A stretch of 6,362 nt of DNA from the NCBI GenBank assembly GCA_902385515.1, contig CABMGC010000008.1:1-6362 (forward strand). Direction: 5' to 3'. The position numbers were made by a program, and so were the translations under genes. The stretch is from an uncultured archaeon. Its GTDB lineage: Archaea; Micrarchaeota; Micrarchaeia; Micrarchaeales; CABMGC01. Within the stretch, counting starts at the first letter, position 1. Each line of letters begins with the position of its first letter. Positions 1 to 5,047 of this stretch are shown here, piece after piece. Under the pieces are notes generated by a model. That model ran no database searches. It saw only the letters and a program-made list of their open reading frames with translations, and was not told the origin of the DNA.

Positions 1-7
1 ATATAAT
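1..7 (+). promoter_or_regulatory. Possible TATA box of the truncated SMC frame
   Basis: The AT-rich run ATATAAT sits at the very edge of the window, about 23 bases before the GTG at 28 and about 41 before the ATG at 46. This is near the archaeal TATA-to-start distance for a leaderless or short-leader transcript. Sequence upstream is not available, so the BRE element cannot be judged. The call rests only on composition and spacing. Confidence 0.35.
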
Positions 8-27
8 CGCGACCAGACGGTGTATTT

Positions 28-150
28 GTGCTTTACCTAAAATCAATGAGCCTTGACAGATTCAAGTCGTTCAAGCACGCAAGTCTTCTGTTCAATCGGG
101 GCTTCAATTGCGTCGTCGGGCCGAACGAGGAGTATGAGCCCGTGCGCTAG
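28..150 (+). pseudogene. smc: SMC ATPase N-terminus, cut at the Walker A motif
   Basis: This 40-codon frame from GTG at 28 (ATG at 46 is an alternative) reads like the start of a structural-maintenance-of-chromosomes ATPase. It has LYLKSMSLDRFKSFK followed by LLFNRGFNCVVGPN, the strand before the P-loop. SMC proteins continue GSGKS and run to about 1,150-1,200 residues. Here residues 2-33 fit the family, then from base 127 the frame reads EEYEPVR and stops. The P-loop glycines, lysine and serine are absent, so the product cannot bind ATP like SMC and is probably non-functional. The GTG start is preferred because SMC proteins begin right before this conserved strand. RecF or Rad50 relatives share part of the pattern, but the FKSF-GF-GPN arrangement is most SMC-like. 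The break could be a real deletion, a recombination scar, one part of a split gene or an assembly junction. Recognition is by eye. Confidence 0.72.
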
Positions 151-182
151 CCGGCTTTATGTCGCGTTCGCGCGGCGTTAGC
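146..182 (+). other. GC-rich imperfect hairpin after the SMC fragment
   Basis: GCTAGCC (146-152) can pair with GGC-gt-TAGC (174-182), leaving a two-base bulge. The enclosed segment contains its own CGCG-TT-CGCG snapback (163-172). The structure overlaps the stop codon of the truncated SMC frame and lies upstream of the rpoK promoter. There is no T-run directly after it, so it is not a typical archaeal terminator. It may be a transcript-end structure or a recombination scar, or may carry no function. Confidence 0.35.
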
Positions 183-187
183 AATGG

Positions 188-214
188 TTATAAAGTTTGT
201 TGGCAGCATATAAT
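188..214 (+). promoter_or_regulatory. rpoK promoter region with two TATA-like boxes
   Basis: Two candidates are visible: TTATAAAG at 188-195 and ATATAAT at 208-214. The second is centred about 35 bases before the rpoK ATG at 246, giving a leader of roughly 9 bases. The first would give a leader of roughly 28. No good Shine-Dalgarno precedes the ATG (the nearest is GGTCGAT), so a short-leader transcript from the second box is favoured. Which box is used cannot be told from sequence. Confidence 0.5.
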
Positions 215-245
215 AGTTCAATACTCATACTTTTTGGTCGATCCG

Positions 246-422
246 ATGGAATACACTCAATTCGAAAAGGCAAGAATAATAGGAGCAAGGGCACTTCAGC
301 TCGCTTACGGCGCACCGCCCCTCATCGAGGTCCCCAAGGGCGTGATCGACCCGCTGGCACTCGCAGACATAGAGTTCACGGAAGGAGTGATACCGATCGT
401 GGTAATAAAGGGCAAGGCTTAA
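246..422 (+). CDS. rpoK: DNA-directed RNA polymerase subunit K (Rpb6/omega-like)
   Basis: This 58-residue protein is the small archaeal polymerase subunit equivalent to eukaryotic Rpb6 and bacterial omega, which clamps the largest subunit and helps assemble the enzyme. The signature is visible almost end to end: FEKARIIGARALQLAYGAP at residues 6-24, then LIEV, then a C-terminal EFTEGVIPIVV at 43-53, matching the family pattern of T-x-x-E-x-A-R-I-I-G-x-R-A-x-Q and G-x-I-P-I. The length is normal for archaeal RpoK (about 55-60 residues). The frame is open further upstream to 159, but the family begins just before the conserved TQFEKAR block, so ATG 246 is chosen. The reductase gene begins 27 bases after the stop with no promoter between, so the two are probably one operon. 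Confidence 0.93.
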   Translation: MEYTQFEKARIIGARALQLAYGAPPLIEVPKGVIDPLALADIEFTEGVIPIVVIKGKA

Positions 423-440
423 GGCCTGAATTCACATTCT

Positions 441-444
441 GGTG
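441..444 (+). promoter_or_regulatory. Shine-Dalgarno GGTG of the reductase gene
   Basis: GGTG ends five bases before the ATG at 450 and is complementary to part of the archaeal 16S 3' tail. It supports this start and fits an internal operon gene. The promoter-proximal genes in this window lack such a motif. Confidence 0.55.
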
Positions 445-449
445 TTCAA

Positions 450-1889
450 ATGAGCTACGATTATGACGTCATTGTTGCAGGAGCCGGCCTTGCCGGCTCT
501 CTTGCCGCCATCTCGGCGGCCAAGAACGGAGCCAAGGTGCTGCTTCTCGACAGGAACAACTACGAGGAGCCAGGAAAGAAAAGCAACTGGGGCTGGGTCT
601 GCGGCGACGCCGTGGCGAAGTCCCATCTTGAATTCCTTAACAAGGAGCTGGGCCTGACGTTCGACAGGCCGGAGCTGGACCACGAGGTGAAGGGCGTTTA
701 CGCTCTGAGCCCGGACCTTCAGAACAAGTTCCCGTTCGAGGGAGAAGGCTTCATGCTTAATCGGCCCGCGTTCGGAAGGAAAATCGCCAGGGCGGCCGAG
801 AAACAGGGAGCCGAATACAGGCCGAACTACGAGGTCGAAGGCCCAATAATCGAGGAAGGCGGCATTGCCGGAGTCTTCGGAAAGGACGACAAGAAGAAGG
901 AGTACCGCATAAGGTCGAAGGTCGTAATCGACTGCCTGGGCATGGCCAGCACTCTTAGGAGGAAGCTTCCCGTCAATGACTTAATAGAGAGGGACATAAG
1001 GACCGACGACATAGAGTCAACGGGCAGGTACATAATGAACTTCAAGCCGGTCGCGGACGACGAGAAATACTACGACGCGCACAACGCGGTAATCCACCTA
1101 AACCAGCAGATGGCCCCTGGCGGATACGGCTGGGTGTTCCCGAGGAACGGGAACAAGGTCAACATCGGGCTGGGCATAGAGAAGAAGTGCCTTGAGATAA
1201 GGAATGCGAAGCTCGGCAAGGCCGACAATCTGCACTCGCTGATGGACGAGTACGTCAAGTGGAACAAGGCGATAAGAGACGACGGCCTGGACAACACTGA
1301 CGGCAACGGGAAGGGATACTGGTCAGTCACCGTGAGAAGGCAGCAGGGAAGCCTTGTGTACAAGAACTACCTTGGCGCAGGAGACTCCATGGCGATGCCC
1401 AACCCGATAAGTGCCGGGGGAATAGGATCCGCAATGATCGCCGGCGCGCTCGCCGGCCGCGTTGCGGTCGAGTCCATCGAATCGAAGGACACGAGCATAA
1501 AAGGGCTCTGGAAATACAACCAGCTCTACAACGACGCGTACGGCAACAAGTGCGGCGCGCTCGAGGTGTTCCGCATCTACCTGCAGTCGCTAAACAACGA
1601 CCTGCTCAACTACGGCATGGCCCACTTCATAACCAAGGAGGAGGGCGAGGCCTTAAGCTACGGGAGGATGCCCGAGCTAAGCATATCCAGCACGTTCCAC
1701 AAGGTGCTCAGCGGGATTTCGAACATAAACGCCTTCAGGAACCTTTTGTTCACAGTGGGCAAGATGAAGGAGCTGCTGGAGGTGTACAAGCAGTACCCCG
1801 AGGACCCTGCGGCCTTCAAGGCCTGGAACGATCAGGTCGCAAAGACGATGAAGGAGGTCAAGGCAAGGCTCCCTCCAGCACCCGTGTAA
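450..1889 (+). CDS. Geranylgeranyl reductase family FAD flavoprotein
   Basis: This 479-residue flavoprotein probably reduces the double bonds of geranylgeranyl chains on archaeal membrane lipids (digeranylgeranylglycerophospholipid reductase type), or possibly of another geranylgeranyl compound. The N-terminal Rossmann motif is DVIVAGAGLAG, with GAGLAG at residues 11-16 and an acidic D34 closing the second strand, typical for FAD ribose binding. Cys51 lies in WVCGDAV, where relatives have a CG-rich loop. The family hallmark Y-x-W-x-F-P, eight residues, G-x-G is intact: Y226-P231 then G240-L-G242. The second FAD motif is GDSMAMPNPISAGGIG (311-326). Characterised archaeal members are about 400-450 residues, so this one is slightly long, with a helical C-terminal part from about 365. 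Start ATG 450 is supported by GGTG five bases upstream. Its codons are GC-rich (34 of 60 bases G or C at 1321-1380). It is probably co-transcribed with rpoK. The family is clear; the exact substrate is inferred. Confidence 0.88.
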   Translation: MSYDYDVIVAGAGLAGSLAAISAAKNGAKVLLLDRNNYEEPGKKSNWGWVCGDAVAKSHLEFLNKELGLTFDRPELDHEVKGVYALSPDLQNKFPFEGEGFMLNRPAFGRKIARAAEKQGAEYRPNYEVEGPIIEEGGIAGVFGKDDKKKEYRIRSKVVIDCLGMASTLRRKLPVNDLIERDIRTDDIESTGRYIMNFKPVADDEKYYDAHNAVIHLNQQMAPGGYGWVFPRNGNKVNIGLGIEKKCLEIRNAKLGKADNLHSLMDEYVKWNKAIRDDGLDNTDGNGKGYWSVTVRRQQGSLVYKNYLGAGDSMAMPNPISAGGIGSAMIAGALAGRVAVESIESKDTSIKGLWKYNQLYNDAYGNKCGALEVFRIYLQSLNNDLLNYGMAHFITKEEGEALSYGRMPELSISSTFHKVLSGISNINAFRNLLFTVGKMKELLEVYKQYPEDPAAFKAWNDQVAKTMKEVKARLPPAPV

Positions 1890-1934
1890 GGCGCCAGTTG
1901 CTTTCGGGCAAGCTTGCAGGATACTGCAGATATC

Positions 1935-1942
1935 TTTATAAA
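1935..1942 (+). promoter_or_regulatory. TATA box of the ATPase-nuclease gene
   Basis: TTTATAAA is centred about 28 bases before the ATG at 1967, the classic spacing for an archaeal transcript starting at or next to the start codon. There is no Shine-Dalgarno, consistent with a leaderless message. It lies in the 77-base gap after the reductase. Confidence 0.72.
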
Positions 1943-1943
1943 T

Positions 1944-1961
1944 GTATAACTGTAGTTATAC
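1944..1961. promoter_or_regulatory. 18-base palindromic operator candidate
   Basis: GTATAACT (1944-1951) and AGTTATAC (1954-1961) are perfect 8-base inverted arms around a 2-base centre. The second arm also forms an overlapping inverted repeat with TAACTA at 1962-1967 (TAGTTA-tac-TAACTA), giving three TAACT half-sites in alternating orientation. The element fills the space between the TATA box and the start codon, where a bound dimer would block the polymerase. A repressor site is therefore likely. The encoded protein has a winged-helix-like middle region, so self-repression is possible but unproven. Confidence 0.6.
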
Positions 1962-1966
1962 TAACT

Positions 1967-3193
1967 ATGATTATTGTTAACCGCCCGAAAGAACTTGAGA
2001 CAATAGCCGGCGTTAGAAAATGGACGCTTATCTATGGCCGCAGAAAAACAGGCAAAACTTTTCTAGTAGAAAGATTCGTGAAGTACGATGACTACTTTTT
2101 CGTAAATCGGGATAGAACAATTCTTTCCAAAATCTCCAACTTGCGCATGACTTATGATATGCTAGTTGAGCTTCTAAGGCGCGACCTCGCAGACGGGAAG
2201 ACGGTAGTGATTGACGAGTTCCAAAGGCTTGGCGAACCCTTCCTGGACCTATTACATTCAATGAAGAAAAGCGGCAGGCTCATACTTCTGACTTCAACTC
2301 TTTTCTTTGCAAAGAATTTGCTGCACAGCAGATCGCCACTCCTTGGACTATTCCATGAAGCCCAGATTGGTCTGATGCGGCTGGACGATTGCCTGCTGGC
2401 GCTCAATGGCCGCATCAGCAGCAAGCAGCAATTGCTTGAAAGTGCAGTGATGATCCGCGAACCCATCACTGTTGACTACTTCGAAGAGAAGGAAGACGTC
2501 AGGAAGACTTTCGTCAAGATATTGCGTGGACTGGCCAACACCGTCCCTGCGCTGGTTGGAGAGATATTCCTCGAGGAGGACAGGGGCCTCTCTGCAACTT
2601 ATGAAGGAATTATTCGAGCAGTGGCCAACGGCAGGGTCGTATCGAGCGAGGTGGCGAGCGCGCTATTCGCGAGTAGGCTCATTCCTAAAGACGACCCGAG
2701 CTCCATTCAGCCTTACTTGGAGAATCTGGTAAGGATTGGAATACTGAGGAAGTTGCCTCTGTACGGAAGGAAGAAAAGGTTTGTATATAAGGTCGCATCG
2801 CCGCTAGTCAGGTTATTTTTTTATGCAGACGAAAAGTATGGCATCGCCGATAGGAGTTTTGAAGATGCCGAGGCGGAAAGAATTATCGATGCGCTGCTAC
2901 CCCACATAATAGAGGACGAGCTAAGGGAATATTTGGCGAACAAGCTAGGCTTGCAGGAGAATCTGCTTGACGATGGAGACTATGAATTGGATGGCATATT
3001 GACAAGATTCAATAAGCCAGCATTGCTTCTGGAAGTCAAATGGGGGAAAGTAAACCAGGCGGAAGTGGATGCAACAGAAGATAAATTGAACCGAATTGAG
3101 GCGGCGCGCCGCATTCTGTTTGTCCAAGACAAGAAAGGCCTGAAGTCAAAGGCCCTTGAGATAATTGACGTTGGGGATTTAAGCCGTTTATGA
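1967..3193 (+). CDS. Archaeal STAND-like ATPase with C-terminal PD-(D/E)XK nuclease-fold domain (DUF234 type)
   Basis: This 408-residue protein belongs to the archaeal ATPase_2/DUF234 group, whose members are often multicopy and suspected of roles in defence or mobile elements, though function is not established. Residues 1-170 form the NTPase domain: Walker A GRRKTGKT (24-31), Walker B TVVIDEFQ (79-86) and a sensor-like LLTST (107-111). Residues about 205-285 look like a winged-helix segment ending in YLENLVRIGILRKL. Residues about 290-408 carry a restriction-nuclease pattern: E318, D342 in ELDGIL, then E356-V-K358 in LLEVKWGK. All these residues are present, so both active sites look intact. 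The frame is open upstream into the reductase, but ATG 1967 fits the conserved start and lies 28 bases after a TATA box. Composition is lower in GC than the reductase (25 of 60 bases at 2281-2340), suggesting a separate origin. It overlaps the phosphoesterase stop by six bases. Confidence 0.85.
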   Translation: MIIVNRPKELETIAGVRKWTLIYGRRKTGKTFLVERFVKYDDYFFVNRDRTILSKISNLRMTYDMLVELLRRDLADGKTVVIDEFQRLGEPFLDLLHSMKKSGRLILLTSTLFFAKNLLHSRSPLLGLFHEAQIGLMRLDDCLLALNGRISSKQQLLESAVMIREPITVDYFEEKEDVRKTFVKILRGLANTVPALVGEIFLEEDRGLSATYEGIIRAVANGRVVSSEVASALFASRLIPKDDPSSIQPYLENLVRIGILRKLPLYGRKKRFVYKVASPLVRLFFYADEKYGIADRSFEDAEAERIIDALLPHIIEDELREYLANKLGLQENLLDDGDYELDGILTRFNKPALLLEVKWGKVNQAEVDATEDKLNRIEAARRILFVQDKKGLKSKALEIIDVGDLSRL

Positions 3194-3919
3194 GTTTCGT
3201 GCATTCGCAACTTTATGCAGTCCCTTCTCTAAATCATAAGCCCTGGCGCTTTTCCAGTCGAAGACGTTCTCCCTGAATAGCGGCATTCGTTTCTTTATGC
3301 CTTCAGTAATCTCTGACCCGAGCACCAGTTCGTTGAATGGTGGCACGACTACAAGCTTGATGTCCTTGTTGAATTTCACATACTTCCCGCTCGCCTTCTT
3401 ACTTGCCTTTGCAATGAGCCATACCTTCCCTTTTTTTCCGTCAACATCAATGGCCAGATGCTCGTGTGCAGTGATAAGGTATCTCTTCTGCATAGCCTCG
3501 TCAGATGGCCATGCATTGCCGTGGATCATGGCGATATTGTCGGTAAGTACCTCCTTCTCAATGACTATGTTAAGCTCAAGGTTCTTCAGCACCCTGTCGA
3601 GCCCGCCGTCGTGGTTCCCCTTCACTATCCGTATGTCGATTCCCTTTAGGGCCTCGAAGAATCTCTTCAGCTCCATGAACTCCCCGAACCTTGGATACCC
3701 TATGCTCTCCTTCACGTCGCCGAGTATTACTATGCTCCTTGCGCCCGACTTTTTGTACGTTTCAAGCAGCTGTTCCGCAAGTTTGTTTGTCGCACCCTGA
3801 AAGTGTATGCCTGATGCCCTGTACTTCAGGTCGATGCCTATGTGAAGGTCGCCAACGACCAGGACGCGCTCCTTCCTTATGAGCAGCGCAGGCGCGCCTT
3901 TTATGAGAGAAATCAGCAT
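3188..3919 (-). CDS. Metallophosphoesterase, archaeal ICC-like (COG1407 type)
   Basis: This 243-residue soluble enzyme of the calcineurin-like fold probably cleaves a phosphoester with two metal ions. The substrate is unknown, and nucleic acid or nucleotides are possible. Every expected metal ligand is visible: D24 and H26 in GDLHIG, D68 in ILGDVK, N102 and H103 in GNHD, H133 in IHGN, and H152 and H154 in AHEH. The DLHIGIDLKYRASGI stretch is typical of the COG1407 group, whose members often lie near Lhr-type helicases; none is here. Where relatives as I recall them usually read GDVKH, this protein has GDVKES; that histidine is not a standard ligand. There is no signal peptide or membrane segment. 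The ATG at 3919 is 26 bases from an AT box shared with the divergent protease gene. The stop overlaps the convergent ATPase gene by six bases. Confidence 0.87.
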   Translation of the reverse strand: MLISLIKGAPALLIRKERVLVVGDLHIGIDLKYRASGIHFQGATNKLAEQLLETYKKSGARSIVILGDVKESIGYPRFGEFMELKRFFEALKGIDIRIVKGNHDGGLDRVLKNLELNIVIEKEVLTDNIAMIHGNAWPSDEAMQKRYLITAHEHLAIDVDGKKGKVWLIAKASKKASGKYVKFNKDIKLVVVPPFNELVLGSEITEGIKKRMPLFRENVFDWKSARAYDLEKGLHKVANARNS

Positions 3920-3940
3920 CAGCTAGATATCGCAAACGGG

Positions 3941-3949
3941 TTTAATATT
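3941..3949. promoter_or_regulatory. Shared bidirectional TATA element
   Basis: TTTAATATT on the plus strand reads AATATTAAA on the minus strand. It is centred about 32 bases before the protease ATG (3977) and 26 before the phosphoesterase ATG (3919). It is the best TATA candidate in the 57-base gap for either direction, and neither gene has a Shine-Dalgarno. Both genes therefore probably start as leaderless or near-leaderless messages from one core element. Confidence 0.55.
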
Positions 3950-3976
3950 GTTAACTGAATACTATCTTCGAATCGC

Positions 3977-5047
3977 ATGGCGCAGTCCTACCGCATCGGG
4001 AGCCTGTTCGGCGTGGCCATTGAGCTCCACTGGAGTTTCATAATGCTGCTTCTGCTCACGCTGCTGCTTAGCACTTACGTTTTCATGCTGATAGCGCTGC
4101 TTTTCGTCTGCGTGCTGATACACGAGCTCGCGCACTCGATAACGTCGATTCGCAACGGCGTCAAGGTAAAGAAGATAATACTCATGCCCATAGGCGGAGC
4201 CTCGATAATAGACGAGACCAAGCTCAGCCCGGAGGTAGAGTTCAACGTCGCGGTGTCCGGCCCGCTCATGAGCGTCTTTTTGGGCTGCCTGTTCGGCGCG
4301 CTAGTGGCGTTCGCCCCGGCCGGCCTTGCCAACCAGATATTCCAGTACCTCTTCGAGATCAACCTTCTTCTCGGCGTCTTCAATTTGCTGCCTGCCTTCC
4401 CCACTGACGGAGGCAGGGTGTTTCGGAGCTACCTCGAGAGGAGGTACGACGAGTACAAGGCCACGATGATGACAGTCACGGCCAGCAAGTACGTGATGGT
4501 GATATTCATTGCGGGCACGATAGTCTACGCTCTGCTGCTCAACGCGCCCGCGTACTACAAGGAGTTCACCGTGCTGTGGGACCTGCTGATAGTGTTCTTC
4601 CTGTTGGGCGGCGCGCTCTCCGAGAAGCAGATGGCCGAGCTAAAGAGGGATTCCAGGGGGCTCACCATAGCCGGAGCCGCCAGCACGCACTTCAAGTTCG
4701 TGGAGCCGAATACTGCGGTCGGTTCGCTGTACGACCTGGTCAGGAAGTCAAAGGAGCACGTCCTGATAACCACGATCGGCAGCGATTACGCGTACGTGAA
4801 CCTTGCCGGGACGGCGAAGAAGGGAAGCGTCAGGACGGCGGCGGACCTGGCGGTCGTAATGCCTAGGCTGCCGGCAAGCACAGGCCTGGTCGACGCCCTT
4901 TCGATCATGGAAAGCGCGGAATCGGGCATAGCTGCGGTAATTGACAAGAAGAAGCTCGCGGGCATAATTACCGTCTCCAACCTGCAGACGTTCCTGGCGC
5001 TGCACGTTTTGAACAAGGGACGGGGCGGTCTGCGCAAGACTAGCTGA
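3977..5047 (+). CDS. Site-2 protease, M50 zinc metalloprotease with degenerate CBS region
   Basis: This 356-residue intramembrane protease probably cuts membrane-spanning segments of substrate proteins, as in regulated proteolysis. The zinc site is visible: HELAH at residues 49-53 in a hydrophobic helix, and the third ligand in LLPAFPTDGG, D144. GGAS at 73-76 matches the family's loop before the next helix. Hydrophobic segments lie at about 15-34, 36-53, 93-113, 122-140, 171-188 and 199-213. Residues about 234-345 form a soluble C-terminal domain resembling a CBS pair, which in relatives binds nucleotides and regulates activity. The second repeat (about 296-343) is recognisable, with LVDALSIM and LAGIITVSNL, while the first is weak. 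Start ATG 3977 lies about 32 bases after a TATA-like box. The gene is divergent from the phosphoesterase and its stop overlaps the next gene by eight bases. The substrate is unknown; the neighbouring membrane protein is a possibility without evidence. Confidence 0.9.
   Translation: MAQSYRIGSLFGVAIELHWSFIMLLLLTLLLSTYVFMLIALLFVCVLIHELAHSITSIRNGVKVKKIILMPIGGASIIDETKLSPEVEFNVAVSGPLMSVFLGCLFGALVAFAPAGLANQIFQYLFEINLLLGVFNLLPAFPTDGGRVFRSYLERRYDEYKATMMTVTASKYVMVIFIAGTIVYALLLNAPAYYKEFTVLWDLLIVFFLLGGALSEKQMAELKRDSRGLTIAGAASTHFKFVEPNTAVGSLYDLVRKSKEHVLITTIGSDYAYVNLAGTAKKGSVRTAADLAVVMPRLPASTGLVDALSIMESAESGIAAVIDKKKLAGIITVSNLQTFLALHVLNKGRGGLRKTS

Noticed and set aside
127..150. Intein inserted at the SMC P-loop
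   Set aside because: Inteins begin with Cys or Ser and would be followed by over 100 residues in frame. Here the residue is Glu and the frame stops after seven codons.
159..245. Upstream extension of the rpoK frame
   Set aside because: The added residues resemble no part of RpoK and cover both TATA candidates and the hairpin. The family starts at the ATG at 246.
60..250. Possible tRNA gene among the GTTCAA-like strings and GC-rich stems
   Set aside because: No cloverleaf with acceptor, D, anticodon and T arms could be drawn in the right spacing, and the region is explained by the SMC frame and the rpoK promoter.
1908..1917. Ten-base palindrome GCAAGCTTGC after the reductase stop
   Set aside because: It is short, has no T-run after it and has no placement relative to a promoter, so it is consistent with chance.
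1550..1966. Upstream extension of the ATPase frame inside the reductase gene
   Set aside because: It overlaps a well-supported gene in another frame, and the TATA box, palindrome and conserved start at 1967 fix the true beginning.
3297..3800. Long plus-strand open frame opposite the phosphoesterase
   Set aside because: It is antisense to a gene with a full set of metal-binding motifs and shows no recognisable domain, so it is a shadow frame.
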